A DNA stretch of 34,339 nucleotides from assembly GCA_029821195.1 (NCBI GenBank), contig JALGTU010000013.1:1-34339 (forward strand). Direction: 5' to 3'. Position numbers and translations under genes: made by a program. Below the pieces are notes generated by a model, which had not been told where the DNA came from, searched no databases, and was given only the letters and a program-made list of their open reading frames with translations. Each line of letters starts with the position of its first letter. Positions within the stretch are counted from its first letter, which is position 1. The DNA is from Candidatus Zipacnadia bacterium (GTDB lineage: Bacteria; Armatimonadota; Zipacnadia; Zipacnadales; Zipacnadaceae). This document shows, in pieces, positions 1-9,116 of the stretch.

Positions 1-558
1 CGACCACAGGCCCCCACCGGGCGCATACGTCGCCCCGCTCCACTGGCGTGAGAGGATGACCGGCGCCTCGGTGCGCCGCACCGGTTTGATGACAATCCGC
101 TCCTGATGCAGAATGTCTTCGCCGAGCGGGCCGGGAATCAGCCAGCGTACCCCGACATAATCCTCCAGAAACTGGCAGACCGCCCAGTAGGTGGACCAGT
201 CGCGGGGGCCGGCCAGAAAAGCGCGGCTGTCCTCGATAACGATCGTAAAGCCGTCGCGGTCAATTTTGGCCAGCTCTTCCCCCAGCACTTGCTGGGTGAC
301 CTGGCAGCTTCCCACGTAGAGGGGAAATTTGCCCGTTGCGGGTAAAAAGTCGTCCTCGGCTACCGTCGCGAATTCTCGCCCCGTGGACTTCTTGAGGTAT
401 TCGGCCAGTTCCTTATAAGCTTGTGCTTCGTATCCTGCTGCCGCCGGGTTGTAGACAATCGTCGCCTGGCGATCGCCGTCGAGGACCGGGAAGTCGGCGG
501 CTGCCGGCAGCCCTCCTAAAGTCAGAATCGTGGCAATCAGTAGTAACCATGTTCGCAT
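1..558 (-). CDS. DUF4838 / GH67-N-like secreted protein, N-terminal part (runs off window start)
   Basis: Not in ORF track because it has no stop in the window. Reverse strand reads MRTWLLLIATILTLGGLPAAADFPVLDGDRQATIVYNPAAAGYEAQAYKELAEYLKKSTGREF...YWAVCQFLEDYVGVRWLIPGPLGEDI; signal peptide followed by a typical DUF4838 N-terminal pattern (AAxELxxYLKKxTG..., FLEdyxGvRWlxPG). Confidence 0.8.
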   Translation of the reverse strand, partial: MRTWLLLIATILTLGGLPAAADFPVLDGDRQATIVYNPAAAGYEAQAYKELAEYLKKSTGREFATVAEDDFLPATGKFPLYVGSCQVTQQVLGEELAKIDRDGFTIVIEDSRAFLAGPRDWSTYWAVCQFLEDYVGVRWLIPGPLGEDILHQERIVIKPVRRTEAPVILSRQWSGATYAPGGGLWS

Positions 559-671
559 GGTATGGCCTCCCCACTATCGCTTGTGTTGGTGATTGATTTG
601 TGTGGAAATGATCGTTAAGTGTACGCTTCGCCCTGCGGTAGCCCATTCCTCCCCCAAAGCGCCCCGCGTTT

Positions 672-1789
672 TCAGACCTGGTTCGCCGCGCGCTCGTCGG
701 CAGGTGGCATTGCAGTGTACTGTTTGTGCTCGGGCGTGTTGCAGTGTACTGTTTGTGCTCGGGCGTGTTCTGATACCAGTAGGCCACGCTGGACCAGTCG
801 TCGCTGCGGTTGTTGGCGTGCCCATGCTCGATGCCCATCACCAGTGACTTGGTGAACGGCACCGGGTCCAGCAGGTGCAGGCGATACATTGTCCAGAAGC
901 CAACCCAGTCAGCGGCATCACCCGGTGCGCTGGGATTGTGCGGCGCCCAGAGGCTGACGCCGTGGTAGAGGGCCTGATTGTTCTGCATCCCCCAGGCGTG
1001 GCCGAAGTAGTCTTCGGTGCCCGTACCGTGCAGGTCGGGCGGGAATTGCTGGCCGTCCACGAAGAACATATCATCGCCTTCACCCCACCAGCCGCGGTAG
1101 TGGTTGTAGACGGAGAGGTTGCAGCCGACAAAGTGGCCTTCGCCCTCGGCATCCAGCACCACGTAGTTGCCCTTGCCGTCAAGGTTTTTGCCCTCGGGGC
1201 CGGCCCGGCGCTTGCTCCAGGCTGGCGAGTGCCAGATGGAGCCCGGCCCCGTCCAGCCGTCGCAAGGATTCTCCCGCTTCCACTGGGCGTGGAGGTAGAA
1301 GATGTCGTCGTCCAGCGCGTTCTGCTGCCGGTAGTCCACGTAGTAGTAGAACGATCGCACATCAGCCTCAGACTCGTTGGCGATCTCCACGCGGGCGTGC
1401 TCGCGGAAGGGCATCGGCAGCCAGCAGTTCATCGCCATGCGGCCGCCGAGGCGTTGGTCGGCGGTGCTGGTGCTGAAGGCGGCGCAGGAGTGGGTAGCGC
1501 TGAAGCTGTGCCCGACGTTGAAGAAGTCGCCCACCGGGCTTTCAATGCCCGGGCGCTCGGCGCCGTCCCAGTAGACCCGCAGTAGCAGCTTACGCAGGTA
1601 GTGCAGGTCGTCCTCGCAGGCGATGGTGAACCAGATGTGGCTTATTGCGCCGGGGCCATCGAGCTCGGCGATGGTCTTAGTCTCGCCGCTATCGAAGGAG
1701 ATGAGATCGGCGTTATCCCCGGAGCGGTCGTAGCTGCTTTCCCGTTTGGCGCAGAAGTTCTTGCGGCGGGCCAGGTCGAGGTCAGTCAT
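672..1789 (-). pseudogene. DUF2961 family protein, C-terminus frameshifted by a 29-bp tandem duplication (ORF track 413..1804)
   Basis: MTDLDLARRKNFCAKRESSYDRSGDNADLISFDSGETKTIAELDGPGAISHIWFT... matches DUF2961 style. Removing one copy of the 29-bp repeat gives ...WYQNTPEHKQYTAMPPADERAANQV* with a stop at 672-674; as given, translation runs on to 413 and into the neighbouring gene. Confidence 0.7.
712..769. repeat. Perfect 2 x 29-bp tandem direct repeat
   Basis: gcagtgtactgtttgtgctcgggcgtgtt at 712-740 and again at 741-769, identical and adjacent. Confidence 0.97.
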
Positions 1790-2175
1790 AATGATTTCTC
1801 CCATCTCAGATTACCGACAAGAAGTCGCGGCGTATGCTTGCTGCATAGCTCGGGCGCACTTGCGGCTGAACTCAATCATTCAGTCGGTACCAGGTAAGCC
1901 GGCGCTACTGCCAGCAACGCAGGGCTAGTGAGCAGCGGAATTGTCACCAGCCTGGCGGACTCCATCGGTTTGCCTCCGGCATCGTACTTTCGGCATCGGG
2001 GCGGTGTCTTCCTGCGCAGAGCTGGCTCGACTTGCGAATCCCCCGGTCTTTGCGTTGCGCCAATGACCGAATCAGCGCCACCAGCTTACTCCTGCAGGTA
2101 GAAATCCCGGAGGGTAACTGTTCCCGTTTCATCTTTACATCCCTCCTCGCAGAGCATTGCAGTAGGCTGGTGGGC

Positions 2176-2204
2176 TTGACTGCAGTCGGCGGCTCTGGTA
2201 GCAT
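2176..2204 (+). promoter_or_regulatory. Putative sigma70-type promoter for the lyxose isomerase-like gene
   Basis: TTGACT (2176-2181) - 17 bp - TAGCAT (2199-2204), 44 bp upstream of the ATG at 2248. Confidence 0.5.
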
Positions 2205-2247
2205 CAACATAAGCTTATGGTAGCCTGTCAGTTTGGGAGGCAGAATC

Positions 2248-2928
2248 ATGAAGCGTTCTGAGATAAACCGGGCAATTGAAGAAGCTGCCCAGTTCTTCGA
2301 TAGGAGGAGCTTTGCGCTGCCGGAGTTTGCCTTGTGGACACCGGAAGACTGGGATAAAACCGGATCGGAGGCTGATGAGATCCGCGATTGCATGCTTGGC
2401 TGGGATGTCACCGATTTTGGTAGCGGGGCTTTCGCTTGCATCGGGCGTACTCTCTTCACGCTGCGTAATGGCCTCCATGATGACCCGCACTACCCTAAGG
2501 TCTATGCGGAGAAGATTATCTACAATCCGGAAGGGCAACGTGCTCCGCTCCATTTCCACAGATCCAAGATGGAGGACATTGTCAATCGGGGTGGGGGCAA
2601 TATTCTGATTGCTCTCTGGCAAGCTGGGCCTGACAATCAGCCCAGCGATGAGGAGTTCTCTGTCTCCGTGAGTGGCCTACGGCGCAAGGTTGCTCCGGGT
2701 GAGACTGTGCGCCTCGAGTCGGGTGACAGTATCTGTCTGCCGCCGCGCATTATCCACCAGTTTTGGGGCGAGGAGGGCACCGGCCCGTCGATGAGTGGTG
2801 AGGTCTCCAGCGTCTGCGATGACCGCTCCGACAACTACTTCCTGGAGAGTTGCGAGCGGTTTCCCGGTATCGAGGAAGACCAACCGCCCTTGCGTGTGCT
2901 TTGCCACGAGTATCCAGCCAGTCAATAA
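2248..2928 (+). CDS. D-lyxose ketol-isomerase family (cupin) protein
   Basis: MKRSEINRAIEEAAQFFDRRSFALPEFALWTPEDWDKTG... FHRSKMEDIVNRGGGN... characteristic of the Lyx_isomer family. ATG at 2248 preceded by GGGAGG. Confidence 0.85.
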   Translation: MKRSEINRAIEEAAQFFDRRSFALPEFALWTPEDWDKTGSEADEIRDCMLGWDVTDFGSGAFACIGRTLFTLRNGLHDDPHYPKVYAEKIIYNPEGQRAPLHFHRSKMEDIVNRGGGNILIALWQAGPDNQPSDEEFSVSVSGLRRKVAPGETVRLESGDSICLPPRIIHQFWGEEGTGPSMSGEVSSVCDDRSDNYFLESCERFPGIEEDQPPLRVLCHEYPASQ

Positions 2929-2976
2929 GATCGCCCAAAGCGTAGTTGGCTTCTGCGGTGTTCGGCGCGAGTACGG

Positions 2977-4188
2977 CTATGGGGACACAATTTCGGATAG
3001 CGCTACGCAGCTCACCCAGATATCCCGCTTGCTAGCTGAGTATATCACGTACAGCTTGTCTTCGTGCACAATCGCGGTGGGGTAGGCGTAGCCCGGCTCG
3101 GAGTCCGGAATGCCCTCGATGCGCGGTGCAGGGGAACCGGCGCGCAGCGCATAGACCTCCGTGAACAGATAGCCATCGCGGCTGACTGCTACCGTCAGCG
3201 GGTTGCGCTTGTAGTGTTTCGCCTCGTCCGCGTTGTCGAAATCGGGCGCCACCTGGTTGCCGATTAGCAGGGTCGTGCCGTCGTCGAGGGCCAGCGTGGT
3301 TGACTTGCTGGGCGAGTCGGGGATGTCAGTGGGCACCGCGTCGGGCCAGGTCTGGCCGTCGTCGGTAGAGATGCTTACATACAGGCGATGGCTGTAGCTA
3401 TCGTCGCGCAGCAGCATCACCAGGTTGCCGTCGGGCGTGGGGTAGACCGTTGGTTCGCAGGGGTGGATGGGGTCAACGCTGCCTGGCTCATTCAGAGCGT
3501 CGTCGAAATTCCACGGGGGCATGTTCGCTGGCTGGCTATACTCCTCGGCAACACCCCGCGCAGTCTGAGCGATAGCCGGGTCATCCGGCCGGAGCACTTC
3601 AACCTGCAGCTCGCCTGGCTCGGGCAGGTTATCCCAAAGGGCGAAGATCGGCCCCAGCCCCCCGTCCGGCCCGATTTCACGGGCCACCGGGCTGTAGCCG
3701 TGCCGCGCGCGGTGGCGGTGGTCGGCGTCGCGGTGCTCCTGGCGCTCAGTGCGCGCGATGTTCTCCCAGCCGATGTTCTTGTGTAGGCCGGCGATCGCGA
3801 AGAGTCGGCCCTGGGTTGCCAGGAACTTGATTGCGGTGAACGCTATGCCTATAGTCGTTCTCTCTTGGACCGGCACTGGCGAAGGGAATAGCTCCTGCCA
3901 GTGCGTCCAGGTCGCAGCGTCGGGCGAGGTGGACCAGTAGATGCGCTGACCGGGGCCGTCCTCGCCGTCGGGCTGGTCGCTCCACATTGCCACGAAGCGC
4001 GCCTCGTGCCAGGTAAGCGCCGGATGGTGATTGTACCGGCCGGCCTCCTCGGTAGCGTGATAGATTTCCCGGTGCTCAGCATTCGCCAAAATCGGGAAGC
4101 TGGCGGCGGGCCTGGTCAGGTCGGGCCGCGGGCAGTCCCACATGTGTTTTACTGGCGTGCCGCGATTGGTCGTCGTCATCTCTGCCAT
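2977..4188 (-). CDS. Sialidase/BNR-repeat-like exo-hydrolase
   Basis: RFVAMWSDQPDGEDGPGQRIYWSTSPDAATWTHW..., LYVSISTDDGQTWPDAVPTDIPDSPSKSTTLALDDGTTLLIGN: Asp-box-like beta-propeller pattern. Confidence 0.7.
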   Translation of the reverse strand: MAEMTTTNRGTPVKHMWDCPRPDLTRPAASFPILANAEHREIYHATEEAGRYNHHPALTWHEARFVAMWSDQPDGEDGPGQRIYWSTSPDAATWTHWQELFPSPVPVQERTTIGIAFTAIKFLATQGRLFAIAGLHKNIGWENIARTERQEHRDADHRHRARHGYSPVAREIGPDGGLGPIFALWDNLPEPGELQVEVLRPDDPAIAQTARGVAEEYSQPANMPPWNFDDALNEPGSVDPIHPCEPTVYPTPDGNLVMLLRDDSYSHRLYVSISTDDGQTWPDAVPTDIPDSPSKSTTLALDDGTTLLIGNQVAPDFDNADEAKHYKRNPLTVAVSRDGYLFTEVYALRAGSPAPRIEGIPDSEPGYAYPTAIVHEDKLYVIYSASKRDIWVSCVALSEIVSP

Positions 4189-4241
4189 CTAGATCACTCC
4201 TGGTGTGTAGACAGGCGGGACGCCTATCCTACCGACGGCCC

Positions 4242-6530
4242 CTAACGAGCCAGTATGTTCACCCAGATCGGGCTGGTGTAGGCGCGGGGGCCGGCGGCCG
4301 CCGCGATGTTGTGCGGAAAGGTCTTGATTTCCCCCTGTTGCCGCACTTCCACGCGGTAGAAGTGCTCACCGGGGCCCGCTTCCTCGTCTGCGTGCTCCCA
4401 CTCCAACTCGCGGGCGTCGGGGCGCAGCTCCGCGATAACGGCTTCGTCGCGCAGCACCGTCACCCGCGCAATTGCGTGCGGGCTGACGATGCTCAGTTCC
4501 AGATGCGGAGGCCCGGTGCACTCCAGCTCGCTGCCCATCATCCGACCGTTCACGCGGAAATCTACCAGCAGCCGGCAGCCGGTCGTGGCAAAGCAGCGGC
4601 GCTGCTTCAGGGCTTCGACGATGCCTGCGCGAGTGCGCTCGCGGACAAACAGGCCAGTGAGCGCGCCGCCCATCCCCGGTACGATACGGTGCCCGTCACA
4701 GGCTCCGGTCAGGCCAAAGCGGAAGCCCTGCTTCAGGTGGCGCTGCACCACGTCGCTGACCTGCATATAATCGTGCCAACCCGCGCAGCACTCCACATTC
4801 TCTTCCTGGGGATGGCCGAACAGCTCCCATTCTTCGTGGTGGGCGTGCCAGAGGCTGGCACTGCCGCCCATGATCTGCACGAAGGCCTCGTGGCTTTTGC
4901 CGTCCGTGTCGCAGCGTCGGGCCATCGGCTGATCGCGGTCGTAGTAGACCACGGCGCGGTGGTTCTTGGGGAAGCGCTCACCCGTAGGCTCGTGGAAGGT
5001 GTACTCGTAGCCCCAGAAAGCGACGAAGCGCTCGTCGGTCAGCGCCTGGGCGACGGCGTAGAGGTAGTCCACCGCGCTGCGGCTCATCACGATGTCGGGG
5101 TAGTAGTCGTTGTCGAGAAGGCAGCAGAAGTCCAGCCCGCCCCGATCCCGCGCCCACATGAGCAGCTCAAGCGGCTCGCCCTCGGCATCGGGCGAATAGT
5201 ACGAGTGGTTGTGCAGGTCGCCCCAGATCAGCTCGAACTCTTCGCCTCCGCACGTCACCCGGTAAGGGGTACGTGGCCCGGTGATGTCCGTCGGCAAGTC
5301 AACCGGCTCCCAGCCGGCCCACAGTTCGCGCGGGTATTCCTTGAGAGGCGCTATCTGAGAACGCGAGCGCTCGAAAAAGCCGATGTCAACGAGCCGCTGA
5401 GCCGGTGGCCGCTTCGCGGCGAAAATGAGGGCCTCATCAGGCTGGCGACTGTTGCTGTCTACGGTGAAGCACGAGTTGCCGTCGCAGATGAGGTAGCTAT
5501 CCGACCAACCGCTGCCGTCGTGGTACTTCCCGCAGAATTGGCCGTTGGCCACGCGTTGGGCGGCGCTTTGCTCGTCGCGATGCCGCTCCCACAGCAGCCA
5601 GATGCCACCACTGTCCGCTGCCAGTTGGGGCCGCCGTCGCAGCCCGTTGTAGCCCCAGTAGGTCTTCACCGGGAGCATGCCCCAGTCCAGGTGCGTGACC
5701 GTCAAGTCGTCGCCTCCGGGCGGCGTTGCCCAGCCCGAGCCGTCCCAGCGGGCGCAGTTGAGGTCGGTCTGGCGGCCAACCACGCCGTCGCGGGTGACGT
5801 CGGTGCAGGTTAGCCACGCCAGCCAGGCTGTGCCGTTCGCATCCACGCAGAGGGTGGGGAAGAGGTCATCACCAGCGGGCGTGCCGGGCAGCACCGTCAA
5901 ATCAGTGAGCTCAGTCGAGTTCGCCGACAGGCTTGCGGTGACCACCCGCCAGGAACCGTCGTGGTAGACATCGGCAGCGAGCCAGACCTTGCCATCGCTG
6001 CCGGCTGCCAGGCGTGGCCGCATCTGCGGGCCGGTTAGTGCGGCGAAGGTGAGTGGCGCTGACCAGCCCTGGCTATCGAAGAAGTGCCGGCAGTGGATTA
6101 CGGGTGTTGCGCCTTCGTCCCAGGCAGTGTAGGTCAGCCAGATATGCCCGGCAGCATCCGCGCACCCGGTCACGTGGAACACAAACTCTTGATCCGTGGG
6201 CAGGATGGTCGGCTCGCCCCACTGGTCGTCGCGCACACGCGCCACCAACTGCCACTTGCCCTCGTGGCGACTGACCCAGACGCACCACAGCGTTCCGTCG
6301 GGCGTGGCTATCAGTGCCGGCTCGAAGTTGAGGCCGGGGCGGCAGATAACCTCTGACTGGGGACAGGCCTCTGGCGACAGGACGCGGATGACCTCGAGGG
6401 GGCCTTCGGTAGCGTGCCAGGCAGCCCACGACCGGCTGGCAGCATCCCGGCATGCCGAGAACAGGCGCGGGGAATAGGTCGGGCGCCCGGAGGGTTGGTG
6501 AAAGTCGCGTTCTCGGCTGCTCGAGGTCAT
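4242..6530 (-). CDS. N-terminal beta-propeller fused to C-terminal PHP / CehA-McbA-like metallohydrolase domain
   Basis: Start moved to MTSSSRERDF (6530); upstream residues in the track overlap the next gene. Repeats such as GTLWCVWVSRHEGKWQLV, GHIWLTYTAWDEG, GKVWLAADVYHDGSW, GTAWLAWL, GGIWLLWE; then ELIWGDLHNHSYYSPDAEG, FVAFWGYEYTFHEPTGE, GLTGACDGHRIVPG. Confidence 0.75.
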   Translation of the reverse strand: MTSSSRERDFHQPSGRPTYSPRLFSACRDAASRSWAAWHATEGPLEVIRVLSPEACPQSEVICRPGLNFEPALIATPDGTLWCVWVSRHEGKWQLVARVRDDQWGEPTILPTDQEFVFHVTGCADAAGHIWLTYTAWDEGATPVIHCRHFFDSQGWSAPLTFAALTGPQMRPRLAAGSDGKVWLAADVYHDGSWRVVTASLSANSTELTDLTVLPGTPAGDDLFPTLCVDANGTAWLAWLTCTDVTRDGVVGRQTDLNCARWDGSGWATPPGGDDLTVTHLDWGMLPVKTYWGYNGLRRRPQLAADSGGIWLLWERHRDEQSAAQRVANGQFCGKYHDGSGWSDSYLICDGNSCFTVDSNSRQPDEALIFAAKRPPAQRLVDIGFFERSRSQIAPLKEYPRELWAGWEPVDLPTDITGPRTPYRVTCGGEEFELIWGDLHNHSYYSPDAEGEPLELLMWARDRGGLDFCCLLDNDYYPDIVMSRSAVDYLYAVAQALTDERFVAFWGYEYTFHEPTGERFPKNHRAVVYYDRDQPMARRCDTDGKSHEAFVQIMGGSASLWHAHHEEWELFGHPQEENVECCAGWHDYMQVSDVVQRHLKQGFRFGLTGACDGHRIVPGMGGALTGLFVRERTRAGIVEALKQRRCFATTGCRLLVDFRVNGRMMGSELECTGPPHLELSIVSPHAIARVTVLRDEAVIAELRPDARELEWEHADEEAGPGEHFYRVEVRQQGEIKTFPHNIAAAAGPRAYTSPIWVNILAR

Positions 6531-6538
6531 ACTTGATG

Positions 6539-7654
6539 CTACTCGGGTGCGTCGCCCCAGTCGGGGATCTTGAGCAGCTCCCCGCCGCGCATCGCCGACT
6601 CGTGCGCCATTATCCCCGGTACCAGGTAGCGCATTGCCTCCCAGACGTTGATGCGGGGCAGGCGGCCGGTGTTGCAGGCGTCCACAAACTCGTGGGCCAG
6701 GTAAGCGTGCGAGCCGCCGTGACCCGTGGGCAGCTCCTCCAACTCCCGTGGCAAGGGCTCGGCCACCGACTCCAGCTCCACCTCTTCCCAGTCGTCCTTG
6801 GTTGTCCACTTCGGGCCCGTCAGGTCTCGCTCGAACGAGCCTTCGGTACCGTAGATGCGTATGGGGCCCTCGCGGTTGGGATGGCCCACGCGCCGAACCT
6901 CAGAGACGCGCGCCGCGGCGCCGTTGCTCATACGGAACAGCGCCGTCTCGTTGCAGAACGGGCAGGCGTTTATGGTGTCTTCCCGCCACCAGTCGTCATT
7001 GGGATATGTATAGCCCTGGCAGGAGACCTCGGTCATATGCGCGCCCATTACCGACACCAGGGCGGATACCGAGTGGGTGGGATAGTACATTGGCGTGCTC
7101 CCGGTCTTGTCGGGCCCGAACTGGTCACCCCAGCGGCGTTTTATCACTTCGTACAGCCCGTGGGAGAGGTCGTGTAGATACTCGGCCTCGCCGTAGACAA
7201 ACTCGCCGAAGGCACCTTCAGCAGCCTTCTGCCGGCAGAACATCGTCTCTTTGCGGAAAAAGGTCGTCTCGCCGAGCATATAGAGCTGCCCGGTGCGTCT
7301 GACGGTTGCCACGAGCTTGTCGCAAAGCTGCAGGGCCTCGTCGGTATTATTGCCGAAGATCCACAGCGGTGGAACGGCGCTGTAGACATGCTTGCCCGCC
7401 TCCAGGGCCTGGATCGTCTGCGGCCCGTGCAGCCAGTGCTGAGTGATAATTGCCAGCGCGTCGAGGTCTGACTTGCAGATCTCGTCGAGGCTGGCGTAGG
7501 TCTCGGCTATCTCGAACTCCTTCGCCCGTTCGGCCAGACGCTCTTCGTTCAGGTCACACAGGGCTATCCGGCTGACATCAGGATGCTGCTTGAACAGCGG
7601 AATGAAACTCTTCCCAAAGCTGCCCACACCGACCATACCGATGCTGATGCTCAT
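6539..7654 (-). CDS. Gfo/Idh/MocA family oxidoreductase
   Basis: MSISIGMVGVGSFGKSFIPLFKQHPDVSRIALCDLNEERLAERAKEF... N-terminal Rossmann fold plus GKHVYSAVP motif. Confidence 0.9.
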   Translation of the reverse strand: MSISIGMVGVGSFGKSFIPLFKQHPDVSRIALCDLNEERLAERAKEFEIAETYASLDEICKSDLDALAIITQHWLHGPQTIQALEAGKHVYSAVPPLWIFGNNTDEALQLCDKLVATVRRTGQLYMLGETTFFRKETMFCRQKAAEGAFGEFVYGEAEYLHDLSHGLYEVIKRRWGDQFGPDKTGSTPMYYPTHSVSALVSVMGAHMTEVSCQGYTYPNDDWWREDTINACPFCNETALFRMSNGAAARVSEVRRVGHPNREGPIRIYGTEGSFERDLTGPKWTTKDDWEEVELESVAEPLPRELEELPTGHGGSHAYLAHEFVDACNTGRLPRINVWEAMRYLVPGIMAHESAMRGGELLKIPDWGDAPE

Positions 7655-7702
7655 TGCACCCTCCTGCGACGCATGATTCTCAACTGGTGGTGATACTCAC
7701 GA

Positions 7703-9082
7703 CTACAGCCAATTCTCCACGATCTTGACTTTCGCCTCGTCGGTATCTATCTGACGCAGGAAGCTGACGAATTCACTGTGCAGCCGGCTCGCCACCTCGG
7801 GGCGCTCGGCAATGACGTTGTTCTCCTGGGCGGGGTCGGAGGGCACATGATATAGCTCCGAAACGCCGTCTTGTTCCGCGCGCAGGTGCAGAGTCCACTC
7901 GTCATCGCGGATGGTTGGCCCCGAGATGTCATGGTCCTCGTCTGGCAGCGGCATGGAGCTGAAGGCATACCGGCGGCCTCCTGCGGCTTGCGGACTGTGG
8001 ACGACCTCGGCGAAGGACTGCCCCTGGACGCTGGGCGGGATCGGCACCTCCAGCAGCTCCAGCAACGTCGGCATTATGTCCGGCGGTTGGATAAGCGCAT
8101 CGCTGCGCCGGCCGCCGGCGATGCCGGGCACACGGATCATGAAGGGAATGTGCGTTATCTCGTCATACAGGGGCCAGGGGCCACGCTCGTCGGCCTCGCT
8201 GATGTTGCTCTTGCCCGTCCGGTCGTGCTCGCCCAGGTACATGCCGTGGTCGGTAGTGAAGACGACGATAGTGTTTTTATCGAGCTGCAAGTCCTCGATT
8301 TTGCGCAGGACGTGCCCAATCCACTTGCTGACCAGGGTGGCCTCAGCGGCATAGTGCGCCGCCAGGTTCTTTAGCTCAGCCTCGGTGTAGGCGGAGGCGT
8401 GGCCGTAGTTGGGATGGAGCATAGGTGTGCCCTGGTAATCCGGGTCGTACAGGTCCACCAGATACTCGGGCGGATTCCAGGGCTCGTGCGGATCGAAGAA
8501 GTCCACCCACAGGAAGAAGTCCTCCCGCTTGTAGTTCTCTTCCAGCCACTTGCTGACGTGCCGGGCGGTCACCGCCGGGAAGCGGTCTTCCTCCCACGTC
8601 CACTCGCGGTTGGTCCAGGCGTTGAGGTTGGGATACGGCATTCTCATTGCTGCCGGGCCGGCGATGCGGGACTTGTCCGCGGGCACCAGATCAGGAAACG
8701 GGTAATTGAACCGGGTAAACGGGATGTCACCTTCCTGGCCGCGGCTGAAATACCAGCCGGTGAAGCCCTTGTAGAAGTTGTTCTTGAGCAGGTGCACGGT
8801 GTCGGCAATGAGCTGGGTGGCAAAGCCGGCTTCGCTCAGGACTTCGGCGAGGACGGTGTCTTCGGCCTGGAGGGGGCCCCAACTGCGATAGGGAAAGGCA
8901 TACCGCCCCGTCATCAGGTCGGTGCGCTGGGGGATGGTCGGGAAGCTGGCGGAGTGGAGCCGGTCGAAGCAGACGGCTTCCTGCGCGAACTTGTCCAGCT
9001 CCGGTGTCTTGATCCACGGGTTGCCGTTGGCACCCACATGGTCGTAGCGGAATGTGTCCGAGACTATCAATATAACATTCAT
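7703..9082 (-). CDS. Sulfatase-like hydrolase (alkaline phosphatase superfamily)
   Basis: Start at MNVILIVSDTFRYDHVGANGN (9082). ASFPTIPQRTDLMTGRY, TTDHGMYLGEHDRTGKS motifs. Confidence 0.9.
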   Translation of the reverse strand: MNVILIVSDTFRYDHVGANGNPWIKTPELDKFAQEAVCFDRLHSASFPTIPQRTDLMTGRYAFPYRSWGPLQAEDTVLAEVLSEAGFATQLIADTVHLLKNNFYKGFTGWYFSRGQEGDIPFTRFNYPFPDLVPADKSRIAGPAAMRMPYPNLNAWTNREWTWEEDRFPAVTARHVSKWLEENYKREDFFLWVDFFDPHEPWNPPEYLVDLYDPDYQGTPMLHPNYGHASAYTEAELKNLAAHYAAEATLVSKWIGHVLRKIEDLQLDKNTIVVFTTDHGMYLGEHDRTGKSNISEADERGPWPLYDEITHIPFMIRVPGIAGGRRSDALIQPPDIMPTLLELLEVPIPPSVQGQSFAEVVHSPQAAGGRRYAFSSMPLPDEDHDISGPTIRDDEWTLHLRAEQDGVSELYHVPSDPAQENNVIAERPEVASRLHSEFVSFLRQIDTDEAKVKIVENWL

Positions 9083-9116
9083 TCTACTCACCTCGGTCAG
9101 ATTGGTTAAAAACCGC

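Noticed and set aside
875-1585. 236-aa plus-strand ORF antisense to DUF2961
   Set aside because: Same shadow-ORF signature; the minus-strand frame has recognisable family motifs.
4203-5813. 536-aa plus-strand ORF antisense to the propeller-PHP gene
   Set aside because: Low-complexity A/V/R/P-rich shadow ORF of a high-GC gene; the opposite strand has clear domain motifs.
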